NCBI GenBank assembly: GCA_030435675.1 | Contig: CM059625.1 | Location: forward strand, 4,154,001-4,218,000 | Origin: Steinernema hermaphroditum | Lineage: Eukaryota > Nematoda > Chromadorea > Rhabditida > Steinernematidae | Direction of reading: 5' to 3' | DNA: 64,000 nucleotides | The notes under the pieces: model-generated | What the model saw: the letters and a program-made list of their open reading frames with translations, nothing else | What the model was told of the DNA's origin: nothing | Databases searched by the model: none | Made by a program: the position numbers and the translations under genes | In this document: positions 11,621 to 22,930 of the stretch, one piece after another | How the letters are laid out: every line of letters starts with the position of its first letter | Numbering within the stretch: position 1 is the first letter of the stretch

Positions 11621-12098
11621 TTACAGCCCGATTAATCGCATCTCCTCGTGGGTGACCGGGGCGCCGTCCTGTGTGATATACTTATCGAAGTTCTTCTTCG
11701 TGTTGCACAAGTTCGTGTTACAGTAGCACCGTAGATTCCGTTGGCGGTCGTCATCGAGGTTGATTTGCTGGAGATACAGAGTGTTTGGATGAAAACGAAG
11801 TACAGAACTCACCTCGTTCATACACATGAAGTTCACCTGGAACATGCTGTCGCGGTGGAGCAGACGGTTGAACACGTGTACGCGGTCGTCGTTCTCGTAG
11901 TCGACACCGGTCGACCGGTTGGTCATCGGCGTGTAGGCGCAGATGGTGAACTGATGAGGGGTCTGGTTTGTCTACAACAGCTTGAAGTAACAATCACAAG
12001 TGAATACCGCGACTTACCCCGAGGAGGTCGTTGTAGCAGAGGAGGGACGATCCGGTGGCGATCAGTCCGCAAATAAGCAGAACGTGAAGACAGTTCAT
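11621..12098 (-). CDS. Small secreted six-Cys protein, paralogue 4
   Basis: Exons 12018-12098, 11813-11971 and 11621-11767 on the minus strand, phase-0 introns, 128 aa. The ATG follows a TTGTTTAG acceptor with no visible upstream exon, so the mRNA is probably trans-spliced. Signal peptide about residues 1-19 (MNCLHVLLICGLIATGSSL), then LCY. Exon 2 begins TNQTPHQFTICAYTP and ends FMCMNE. Exon 3 carries RCYCNTNLCN. An NQT sequon lies early in exon 2. AATAAA signals lie just 3' of the stop (around 11600). It has the shortest tail of the four copies. The function is unknown. Confidence 0.75.
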
Positions 12099-12119
12099 TG
12101 TTACCTAAACAATACAAAA

Positions 12120-15100
12120 GAACGTCAGGTCAGAATAGATAACTAACGCGAAAAGAGAGCGAAACAAACACAGCTGGGGAGTATTTTGTCATTAAATAGC
12201 TCGACTTATCTACCTGGCTTGCTCAGAGGTCTTCATTGTAAGAATAAAATTAGCTTTTTGTGGAAGACCTGAATGATACTTCAACTGATAAACGAGAACG
12301 ATTGCTATCGGAAAATGCGACCTATTATTTTTCTATCAGTTAGTCTTTGTCCCTAACGACGTCCCAATATAACTTTTGGTGCTCTACAGTAGTTGCGCAG
12401 TCTCTATCTCTCCTTCGGCACCCTTCCACTGTGTTGCGAGGAACACTGGAATAGGCGTCGATGGGGAATAAAGGTCTGAAGGGGTCGTCCGAACCCCGAA
12501 GGGGAGTTGACCGTCGATGAGTGACGGACGAGCTTGAGATCCGCCGGCTTTATTGCTATCTGAAATAGGCGGTCCTACCTGGGGCGTAGCTAATTAGTTT
12601 GGGAGGGATTGAGTACGATTTCTTCTTCGTCCCTTCCTTGCATAATGAGTTTCCGGTTGGAATTGAAATTAAGAGGGATCGAACCATGAAATCGGTGTGT
12701 TGCACTTTGTGTGTCCAGGCATTATGCACCTGAATTTTAAAGGGCCTTTGCTCTGTGACCATCTTCGATAGTGTCGAAAGTGGAACTATACTCTTAAATT
12801 GACATTTCCTTCAACTTTGCGAAGTCAATCAAAAAGAAGCTTAAAGATCACATAATACCGAACGGGACGTGATCGAATTTCGAAACCGTATAATGTGTTA
12901 AAAGCCTTTCTTTGCTTGAGCAGGAGAGGAGCTCTGCTGAGAGGCCCGTCCACATGAGAACCTTTTTCTGCCGTCGTTGCGCCGCTCACAATGCGGTGGG
13001 TCCGATTAAACGAAGGGGATGTTTACGTGGGTAGCCACGCGACTGACTAAGCGAAAATCGAGGAAGCAGTTGATTGTTCGTCACTCTACGCAATGTTATT
13101 TTGCTTCAAATGGTGCCAAACAGAAAGCGTTGCTTTGTAGAAAGGATCAAAGTCTACGCCTAGGGCCAAAATTAAAAGGGGTTCTGCAGGGCGGTAGTTG
13201 TGTTAAAGGTCAGCGAAATTTCTATGAAATGCAATGGGATATTCTGCTGCAATAGTCTGAATGAAAATTGTCGGAAGTAAAGTCGAAGTTCTGTTAGACT
13301 ATCCTTCCGTACAAATTACGCCTTGGGCGTTTAGCTTGATCGCATAGAGGCCTAATCGCGGAGTTCGAACGCAACCGTAATCGAGGAGTCTGCTGAATTC
13401 AAGTTCCGAGTTTGGCCTCTTGCTCTGTCCAACATTGACCTTGTCCTACCATTTCCGGTCGGTTGTGCTCTTTGAGCTCTACACTTGGACCATGACGTCC
13501 TTTAACCATGTTAGAATATTCTCTGCAGATCCATGGAATGCAGCATGAACGCCCACTAAAAAAAGGAGCCAAAAAAGTCGGTCACGTGACACGCGAAGCG
13601 CGTCGTTTATGTGATCGCATATGATGTAGTTGTGATTACGATCGAGGCGAACTCTTGAACCCAGTGTCGGATTACGTAGGACCTCTCGACCGCAAACGAT
13701 CGCCGACAAGGGCCGGTGGCAGCGATGAAAAAGAGATGGCAAATGTTTAGCACTTTTTTGGACATTTGGTGTCTGCATGACATCTGTTATAGATCTTATA
13801 ATTGACGTTTGTATCAGAAGCGCCCAAGCTACACGTGCACTCCAAGAAAATTTAATGGTTTCTAGTTGGAACTCACAAATTAATAGGGGTTCACGGCAAC
13901 GTTGTGCTAACTTAATCAACTGTCAGTCTTGACTACACTCTCCTGCAGGATTGTGTTCGATGTGAAAGCTTCGACGAAAACATATCTCAGATAGTGTTTT
14001 TGTGTTTTCGCTAATCACGTAGCATATTCTGTTTTGTCGTTTCCGACGAAAACATATCGTCGAATCATGGACGTCAACAAAAGGAACAGCTTCTTGTGGA
14101 ATATTCAGTTGCAGAGATGCTGCTTCGAATAAAAAAAGTTCCTCTTTAAAGCACATGCCCTTTTCTTGTGTTCGCAATTTCAGTGTCTGCACACTAAGTG
14201 GCTTTTCCCTCGCAATAGCCGCGACGTCTGGGAAGCGGGATTTTTTGTGCAAGAAATATCACGACCTCTTGAATAATTCTCGATTTCAATAATGTATGTG
14301 CCTACAGCAATTTCGTCGATGGCAGCAAAGAGAGTGAATGACTGGCGGTGTTGTCTCCCACGCTCAACTACAAGATTTTGGATTTTTCTCCCGTGGACAG
14401 TGGAGAACCTCTATGCATCCGTTTCCGATATTTGACCAACTCAAAACGCTTACCAATTAAACCCAATTTGGCACGGAAGTTTCATCGAGCATAGTTCATT
14501 TTTACAAACAGAAAAACGGCCTGTGTGTCAATGATCACTTTGCCTAAACGTGAACATGGATTCGATCATCTCGTGACGACTGAGAGTGATAATTAGAGTT
14601 CCATTCCGAGGTTTCATCGCAAGCACGTGACGTCCAATTTGCTCTGACTAACAAACGCAGAAAAACTGGGCGTTTCGAGAACGTTCTCTTCCGTTTCCCC
14701 AGAGTGTCAATTAAGACAGCGTCTTTAATGTTACGGAACAGGAATAGCAAGCGTCCCGAAGGTGTTAGTTACGTAAGCGGGTAAATGGTGAACTGCACAA
14801 GTGTGTTAAATCGTAATGAACATCCAAAATGATGTGAGCAGAACAAAAGCACCTGGATCTCTAAATAATTTAAAGCATTTATGGGATCCATTATGTCACT
14901 TGAATACTTAGTGGCGCTCCAAAGATACTGGCCTATGATTATGCAATAGCAGTCATGAGGTAGCTCAATACGATTGGGCGAATGCTGATTCAAAACAGAA
15001 TGGTCATCAAGTCATTAGAATTTTAGCAAGGTTGAGGGTTCAAATTTTCGGGAGAGCCTTGATCATCTTTACTAGATGTTTCCTATCTCCTTAAAAAGAA

Positions 15101-17870
15101 GATAAGCGTCATGGAGTGACACAGTGGAAAAGCCACTCGCATACAGTGGCATCGCTGATTTACCATCATTCATTTACCATCACGAACCTCGCGGACACAG
15201 CTTTACACACACGCAGAATGTATGCACAAAAGCTCTTTAATAGCCGAAGCAACTTCTCATCTTTTTTAAAATAAGCAATAAAAGCACAGAAGGCAATCCA
15301 TGAAGGCACACTTCTAGCGATAAAGGTTCCTCAGGTCGTTCGAGTATCAAGAGCAGATGGGACCGTACTACATGGAGGAGTTCGCAAAATGTAGCGGAGT
15401 TCTTGGCTTTCATAAGTAGGAAGACAAACGTACTGATGCACAGAGGAAAGTCGTCACCGACGGATGTTCGCTGTATCCTTCCGTGGAAGAACTTCTTATG
15501 ATCAAGTGCACCTCGATATCAAGCGATTTCAAAGCACTTTGCATTTGCACTGACCTGAAGTTTTCCTTTGCCCTTTGATTGGTGTCTTAATGCGTTTCAA
15601 TGTTCTTCAGTATGCTGGATGTCCTTGTTACATCCGTTATGTCCCATGTGGAGGCAAGGACCGCTGTCATAATCTCTTCACGTTTGAACAGCACCGACCT
15701 AACGAAAGCACTAATCCCTTACGCAGAGGAACATCGCTCATTCACGCACTTTTTATGCCGTCCGCGGGATAAATGAAGCTATTGGGCACAAAAAAAAGAT
15801 TAAGTGAAGCTTGCTGGGTTTTGTTGTTCTATTAGCTTAAGCGAGCAAGAAGATAATGGGATCACTTCCAAATCCAGCTAAATCCTGGGTTTGTAGCTAA
15901 GATGGGATCATGTCGTCGCTGCATAAAGTGACATCAGACTTCGAACAGATCACAAAATCGTGGTAATTACTCTTTGCTAGAAGAAGGACAAAGGCACAGA
16001 CATGCGTCGTTGATCATTGCAGTGAAAAAAATTTTCGGCATAGGTACTGTAGCCAATTGCAGAATCCAGTCTTTGTTGTGCAGTTCGATTGACAGCTGAC
16101 AACGACATGTGTGCGTGAGAAAGACGGACAAACATAGGAAGTAGACCAAAGAGCATCGAGGCCAAAACAGCAGCTTTGCTGCATGTATTAATGAGATATA
16201 ATGGATATTCGATCTAGTCGTAATTCGAGGCCAAATTCAACACGTATTGGATTGTGTTCCGGATGCCTTTGTTTAAGTGAGCACAGTTTTTGCTGTCCCT
16301 CAAAGCACCATTATGTTAATATCGATAATCTGATGATGACAGAGACTGATCGATGGCCACTTCACATGTTTTCTTCAACTATGTCTTTATGGCTACAATA
16401 TATTAGTCTTATTATTTTTTTTTGGCCATTTTTTTTGGCCATTTTGTCCATTGGCCATTTTGTCAATTGGCCATTTTTTTGGCCATTTTTGATTGGTCAT
16501 TTTTTTTGGCCATTTTTTTTTGGCCATTTTGACCGTCTCCCAGTATCAAGCAGCCAGTAACTCATTCCTCCACCTTTACCCATAAAGGTTGTCCTGCATC
16601 ACTCATATGGTCAGCGATTTATTATCGTTACGGTCAATGAAAAGAAGGGAAAACTCCTCAAATTGGAGTGCTCAAGGCTCCGATTTTCGCAACACGTATG
16701 TCCTAGGATTACAACTTCACTTGCATCTTTTGACCTCCTTTCTTCAGTCTTTCTCACTAAATAACAATTACCAATCAGCAACTCGTCCATAAACTTACCC
16801 CCACTAAGAATCCATGGCCACGGTGGAACGGCGTCTGTAGACATAATATCCGATAAGTTACGAGCGTTCATGCTGCCAAAATAAGTAAGCTGCGCAGATT
16901 AATTTGGCAGCGCAGTTTTATCAATTTCCAGATACCACCATTCATTATTATCTTGCAGAAGACTCTTTGATCCGGTGAGATATCAGTGCATTTTCTGAGC
17001 TATTCATCTGAATGTTCATCCATCGACACGTCTCCACTTCAGCATCTACCTGTTTGCGTAATTAACAATCACGGGACGCTTTCTATTCCTATATAGTAAC
17101 ATTTAGCGGTTCTCTTAATTATCACCCAAGGGAAGCGGCAGCGAGCGTTCGCAAAATGCGCAGTTTTTTTCCCCGGTTAGTCACTGTCATAATTAGTCAG
17201 TCAACTGGTCAGGCTTGTCATAATTAGCCATCAGGCGTTCAAATTATCGCGATTACGTTAAAGCAAATGAGAAAGATCTCGACATTAGCTGAATAACTCA
17301 GGTTTGAGGGATTGACAAAACATTGTAATGTAGTATTCTCGGATTTGCTTGTCAAGGCAATGGGTTGTTATGCTTCACATTATATAAGCGCTCGGTAAGC
17401 AGCTGTATCTCCGACTGCAAATCCATTTGCAACCAAGACTCACACGTGACTTCTCATGCACTAAGTCCCCACGCCTCCCAATTTCCCAAAAGCGTGATTA
17501 TTCAGATTAGCTTCGCAACACCTGCGGAACGGCTGGCCGTCTGACGTCTTGTGTGTCGCCTCTGTGCAAGCAGAAATGTACACCTTGGACATACAAGCAG
17601 TTCTACTGCTTTATTCCCTTATTTCTCGCATTCGATCCTATTTACCACTTCAAGCAGCGAACGCGCGCTTCTGCTTTCGAGTCTTTTCTCACTGCTCGCT
17701 TAAAGAGAAACTCGTTTAAGTGAATTGTGAGAAAGTGCTTGTGAGTAGAACATTCACACACTGTCGTCCTGTTGTAAGTTGTTTGTCAACGAGCAATTGT
17801 CTTAATTGTATTCAGATAGGTGTATTATTCAGGTGAATACCGTCCGATACAGGATTCCCCTTGGTTCTCA
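12120..17870. other. Long gene-poor region
   Basis: No model survived checking. Minus-strand frames at 13479-13919 (146 codons) and 13923-14252 (109 codons) are open but have no motif, signal or joining splice sites. The only structured element seen is the ggccattttttt array at 16420-16530. Confidence 0.4.
16418..16530. repeat. Low-complexity array of ggccatttttttt units
   Basis: About eight irregular copies of TTGGCCATTTT separated by T-tracts of varying length, some with inserts (gtccattggcc, gtcaattggcc, gattggtc). It is a simple-sequence array and not coding. Confidence 0.85.
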
Positions 17871-17875
17871 ACGGA

Positions 17876-19127
17876 TCACCAGTAGCCAAAGTCCATGATA
17901 CAATTCTGGAAGTGAGCGCTGCTTTTCCTAAGAAAACGCTCTATCACGCACGCCTCGCGCTCGAAAGCTATTTCCAGTGTATAATTTGAGGCATTAGAGA
18001 CCGGATTTTGGCGAGCTGGCGTGACAACCTTCGCGCGACACGGCGTTCTCGTCAGTGGTGCATTAACGCGAACAGCGAGCGAGTGCAACTTTGCACCTGT
18101 GCAGCGGTCGGAGCATCGAGTACTGTAGGTGAACGCCGCACAACGGTCGTTCCAAAACAAAAGTTAACTGTTCCACAGTAAAGCCAAGCGATTTGGCTGC
18201 AACAGTTTCTCCTCTATATCGTTGCGTTTGCCGAATAGGCGTTCTTTTGAGCTCCATAAGTTGGTTTATCTGTAAGCGGCGATTCATTGACGGCGATGGT
18301 AAACTGGAGAATCTCCACTTACCACACTATTCGAGGCTATCTGTCGCTGACCCGAAACAGTGAGAAGACCAGGAAAAACTGTACTTATCCTAACATAACA
18401 TATGTACATTTTATCGTATAACTTGCAATGGTTACCTCTCCAAAAAAGTCGAACGGTCACTGGGACTTGAGACGAGCATGACAGAAAGAAGATACCGCAC
18501 TGAGGGCCAACATTGCGCTTCTAGTTTTGCTTCGCAAACCTATAATTGAAGGAGCTTTAAGTTTCACTAGGGCAACTTAAAACGCCTACAATTACCTTTC
18601 GGTGTGAGGAGGCTCGGAGCGTTGGCAGCGTTGAGAGCGATGTAAGAATCGAATTGAATCGCAGCAAGCCAGGTGGCGTATGCGTTCGCGAGCCATATTT
18701 TCGCTGTGGCGTACGCACAAGCAAGGTGGTTGTTCTCATTACTGAGGGGGGCAGTTATGTCGGTTAGAGCCCATAGACAAAGAGTATTCAAGTTAATGGA
18801 GCCGTGCTTACTTTTAACGGGCAGAGATCGATAGACGAGCGATGAACGGTACTGACAGGATTCCGTAGCCAACACAGCGCTGTCTGCATTTGATCCGACG
18901 GAGTGCTCTATCTGCGGCGCATCAAGCAATGGAATTGTGAACTTTCTTGGTCGACAGGAGTTCACAAGAAACACTGCTTGCGGCGCTTCAGAGAGGTAGA
19001 AAGATATCTCAATTAACCTTGCGCAAAGAAGACGCCGAGCGTTGGAACGACGCAGGGAGGTAGCTAACACTACAATCCTCAATGCCACCCTAGCAACTTT
19101 GCATGAAAAGTTCGGGCAACAACACAT
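17876..19127 (-). CDS. Possible multi-exon gene, low support
   Basis: Several consensus splice sites line up on the minus strand. There is an exon ending at 18812 (gtaagc donor), an exon 18596-18741 bounded by CCCCTCAG and gtaatt, a donor near 18318 (gtaagt), and an acceptor CTTACAG opening a frame from about 18270. One downstream frame is cysteine-bearing (CAAFTYSTRCSDRC). I could not find one consistent frame through all pieces, so the product is unknown and part of this may be noncoding or pseudogenic. Confidence 0.2.
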
Positions 19128-19293
19128 TTACAACAGTGGTTCAAACACCATTTCCGACGAGTGACCAGCGAACGAATAAGGCGTTGCTTAAAAAGCACGC
19201 AAAAACCGTATGCCCGAATCCGTTTTGTAGTTAGCGCTCGCACTTGGCTTTCCAAGTTCTTCAAGTTGTCGAAGTAAGTCGAGTGCTGGCAGC

Positions 19294-20189
19294 ATGGTGC
19301 TCTTCTTCCTGCATGGAGACCGACGCCTGTTGTGGTGCGTTCCGCTGCTGTATTACCCACTTCTGGTGTCCATCTCGCTGTCCTATGCCATTTTCGAATG
19401 GCAGCGAGGCGAGACGTTCTCAACCTTAGCTGGACCTGGTCTTCATATGGTATTCGTCGGCTGCAAGCTCACTAATATGCATAAAAAAGATAAAGAGTAA
19501 GGGGTTATATTTGAGTGTGACTGAACCAAACCAAACTTTCAGGAGTGGTTACTTGGAAAATCTTCTCTTTTCCATGGTCTTCTTGCCGATTGTATTTCAG
19601 CTGGTGCTGTTATACGTATCAGGCGTTTGCTCGTATTTGACGCAGTACTGCGTCTTGAAAAGTTTGGACATCACTGAGCTGACGTTATGCAAGGAACATG
19701 TGACCTGCGACAGAGTTTTCAGGGGTATGGCTACTGGATTTCTTGTTGGTGCTTCCACTACTTTGAGCGCAGTGCTCACTTACCTGTCGAACAATGTTGG
19801 TAAGTCTCAAGTTTGAATCGCTCCGTTTACATCAAGGCTCCTTTTCAGAAAGCACAAAAGAACGTCGAGTGAAGTATCTACTCGCTTTCATGCCCTGCCT
19901 GAATGTGCTCCTCCGCGCACCAATTGTTTGGAACGTAAATATTGGATTGGTCTATAACGACTTCAAGGGATTCTTCTGCGATGTCTTCGTCCTAGCGCTC
20001 TACACATTGCTCTCATCGCAACTTCAGTAAGTAGAAACATCTTCACCGTTGTCATCATTATTCAGAGAATGCAAGTCCAAAGAGGAGCGTCTCATCAAAT
20101 CGGAAATGTTGGAGCTTGAAATAGTCAAACGCATGCAGCTGACCACTGCGACAGATCTGCCGAAGTCGTCTGTGATGTGCAATCCATAA
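19294..20189 (+). CDS. Multi-pass membrane protein, unknown family
   Basis: Four exons: 19294-19496, 19543-19799, 19849-20026 and 20066-20189, with consensus gtaagg/gtaagt donors and TTTTCAG/ATTCAG acceptors. Phases 2, 1 and 2 match across the junctions, giving 253 aa. Hydrophobic segments are roughly at residues 14-34 (LLWCVPLLYYPLLVSISLSY), 75-100 (LLFSMVFLPIVFQLVLLYVS), 130-150 (GMATGFLVGASTTLSAVL), 167-185 and 205-222 (FCDVFVLALYTLLSS). That gives about five membrane spans, with a short charged tail (KSKEERLIKSEMLELEIVKR) likely cytosolic. I do not recognise the family. It could be a divergent chemoreceptor, but no serpentine-family motif is evident. The start is the only ATG in frame near the exon 5' end. 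Confidence 0.7.
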
Positions 20190-20610
20190 AGTGTTTATGG
20201 GTGATATGTAATGGCTCGTCTGGTTATTTTTGCTCTCGTAATTGCAAATTGTTCGCTAAAATCGCTCGTTAACACAAAATAGCCTTCGGTATTTTCTCTC
20301 GCCCTTCAGGTCGGTTTTTGGTATCGATCTGATAAGGTTGTTTTGAGGTTTATGATGTCTTTTCTCCGATTCGCTTTTCTAATCTGTAACAGACAGTACT
20401 GTGAAGTGGAAATATAATGTTGCGCGTAATTTCAGTGATTCAAGAAGAGAAAATTGCGCACATAACGACTAGGGACCAAATCACGGCCGCTTCGTCCCAT
20501 TATTGACGTGCTTAACAAGTATCCAGTATAGACGATAGTGCTGCGAACAAGACGCGTATTATGTGTTTGTGATATACGGTATCGCTATTTGCGAAAGCTA
20601 GGTAGCTGTT

Positions 20611-20648
20611 GGTCTCGATTCTTAAGCCTAAGCCTAAGAATTGAGACC
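20611..20648. repeat. Hairpin with interstitial telomere-type repeat
   Basis: Arms ggtctcgattctta (20611-20624) and taagaattgagacc (20635-20648) are complementary at 13 of 14 positions. Between and overlapping them lies ttaagcctaagcctaag (20622-20637), about 2.5 copies of the nematode telomere unit (TTAGGC)n. Confidence 0.7.
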
Positions 20649-21209
20649 GAGACTCGGCGAAAGACCAAGCGAGACACATCACTGGCTGTCATGACCAAAT
20701 AATTACTTGGCGTGATAGTAAAGGGATGTGATAGTAAAGAGGAATCCTCCAGTTGCCATATTGGCCAAATTTACGAAATATTTTCTGCGAAAAGCGTTCA
20801 CGCATCACAGATCGGTGCTTGCGATTCGCAGCCACCTGTATTAAGTTGTGTGCTCATGTGCTTTGATCTACATTTAAACAAGCCGACTGACGGAGTAGAT
20901 CGATAATCCATGCAGAGGGGCGAAGATCTTGTGTTTCATTCTGCCATCGTTTATATCTGCACAGTAAGGAACACATCCATTTCTCTTTATGCGTGTATTA
21001 GTCTGAAGAGCATAGTTCTTAAACACACTGTTTTTAGGAGAAATATTAAGGTGGTGTAGACCTGAGCTGGTTGTACTGCAACGCGTATTCTTTTATGCCC
21101 ATAAACACAACAAGCTTTGTTAAGTTCAACACATTTATTTCTCTTATTCCCTTATGAAAAATAAATGAACGTCATTTTGGATTACAACGGTGACCAACAA
21201 AACGAAAAA

Positions 21210-21386
21210 TCAGTTTCTAAAGTCGATGATTGGAGCCAGAAGCAAAGCGATCAACGAGCAGATTGCGCGATAGAGACGCATAGTTGGATCGGGTCTCAAG
21301 CTGATGTCGACGTAACCGTCCTCGCTTTCCCATGGAGGCCGCTCGGCAGGCTTCTCTTCAGCGTCATTTTGAAAAAACGGTAGCAT
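21210..21386 (-). CDS. Possible small membrane protein (58 aa)
   Basis: Minus-strand frame from ATG at 21386, 18 bases after a GCATTTTCAG acceptor, so it could be a trans-spliced single-exon gene or the last exon of a longer one. The N-terminal half is acidic and proline-rich (NDAEEKPAERPPWESEDG). The C-terminal half carries one membrane-length hydrophobic stretch (AICSLIALLLAPIID). A minus-strand AATAAA at about 21140 lies at a reasonable distance 3'. No family recognised. Confidence 0.45.
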   Translation of the reverse strand: MLPFFQNDAEEKPAERPPWESEDGYVDISLRPDPTMRLYRAICSLIALLLAPIIDFRN

Positions 21387-22025
21387 TGCGAAGGACAAAA
21401 GCTGCCTGAAAATGCATTTGAACACATCTTATCCATGCAGCGAATTCGTAAACGCGCCGGAGAAATAAATATCCAGCTGCTGAAGTCGTGTTCCCCCACC
21501 GTTGCTATGGAAAAATTTTTCTAGTCCGCGAGGCAAGTCGGATAATGAGGAATGGAAACACAGGATTACCCTTCTTTGAGGAAAAATCAATTTGGAACGA
21601 ATGAACAAATGAGCCGGCGCGGGGAATTTTCATTTGTGGGTGGCTGTAGGGGACCATATTATGTTCATTTCCACTGCAGCAGGAGTGTTCAAATGCGAGA
21701 AGTTTCGCACGTCTCTCGAGGGGTGAACCATCATCTTACAACGGCTGCAGTAAACATGCATCTTGCCAAACTAGAGCTTAACGTGCTGACAAGCGGAATA
21801 ACTGAGATATACAATTGCACAGTTAAATGAAGATAATCCAGTATAATATTTTAGCCAGTCTTGGTAGAGTTTTTGTATTACAGTTGTGGCCGTCATGGCT
21901 GTCCGTTCGGTCACTGCGTTCCATCTTTCGTTTTAAAATCGTGATTTGTGGTAGATGTACGCAGCGTGGTTGATTTCCACAACGTTAAAGTAATAAAGTT
22001 ATCGCGCTGTAATTTCTGCTGTTGG

Positions 22026-22109
22026 ACATTGTTACGTCTTGCCGTAACAATGTTTGAGGGGAGCAAAAAGGCTCAACCAAGTGGGGACCTCAAACTTGGG
22101 TAATTAAAC
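22026..22109 (-). other. Antisense-SL1 segment with adjoining hairpin
   Basis: On the minus strand 22109-22089 reads as nucleotides 2-22 of the nematode SL1 leader (GTTTAATTACCCAAGTTTGAG is 21 nt with ends GTTTAATT and AGTTTGAG), with A in place of the first G. It is followed by GT, as in an SL RNA gene, but the next bases do not match SL1 RNA. On the plus strand, ctcaaac pairs with an upstream gtttgag (22052-22058). A perfect 11-bp stem, acattgttacg/cgtaacaatgt (22026-22036, 22043-22053), lies next to it. It could be an SL RNA variant or pseudogene, a retroposed leader, or part of a retroelement terminus. No convincing Sm site is seen. Confidence 0.7.
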
Positions 22110-22589
22110 TTTTTATATAAACATAAACACGCAACAGCATAGAGCACGGGCATAACAAACTCTATAACGATCTATAACAAATACGGCAACTTAACAAAAG
22201 AAAGATAGAGCGTGATCGTTGGCCCAACAGCCGAGAGATCACGCAGACAAGTACGGTCGGTCCGCACCAAATCGTGGTGAGACCTAGACTGACATTGAAC
22301 AAGAGTCGATGTGTTTGGTCAACACACAACAGACATAATTTTCAACAAATTACATAAGTTAAGCAGTCAATGTTTGGTTTTTAAACTTTTGTCAAGCAAT
22401 TGGACAATACAGGGTGCGGCCAAAGTTCTGCCACTTTCTGCCGCCGATTTTCGTCAATCGTTTTTTGTCGTTCTGTGAGTTGGTCGTGCTTTCGCGTTGT
22501 GATAGCCTGTTAGGGTGTTGTTATTCATTCTGCCATTCCAGAGATCGTGTCGTAAGTTGGTTTCCGTAAAAGTCCGTTCCGCGATTGCT

Positions 22590-22930
22590 GTGCTTCTTTC
22601 GCGTGGCATGCCTAAAGCCGCGATCGGCAAGTTTGCATTAGTTTTCGCGGGCGTAGAAACGTGGAAGATATGGAGACCCGACGGTGGGTCACAACGAGCG
22701 GAGTCATCCTTGATTCTGGTAGCACCTCATGCTAATGTTTCGCTTGATGAGTGACACAGTAGAGAGTCGGGTGGTTGTGATGGAAAGACAGCGGAACTAG
22801 TGCTGCCTGGTTTGCCAGGCCTTCTAGGAACCACAAAGGATGATTATGCGCCAACGACGACGCCTAAGAAAGGCCGCCCAGTCAACTCGTTTCTGAAAAA
22901 GCAAACAGACGATATGTCAAATACATTTTG
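22590..22930 (+). mobile_element. Degenerate DNA-transposon fragment, copy 1
   Basis: A broken frame begins with a helix-turn-helix-like stretch (LLSRGMPKAAIGKFALVF) reminiscent of Tc1/mariner transposase N-termini. It is followed by stops, then PTTTPKKGRPVNSFLKKQTD at about 22847-22908. The last part is similar at DNA and protein level to 46265-46335. A TACAGGGTGCGGCCAAAG sequence at about 22409 might be one terminus, but no partner was found. Confidence 0.4.
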
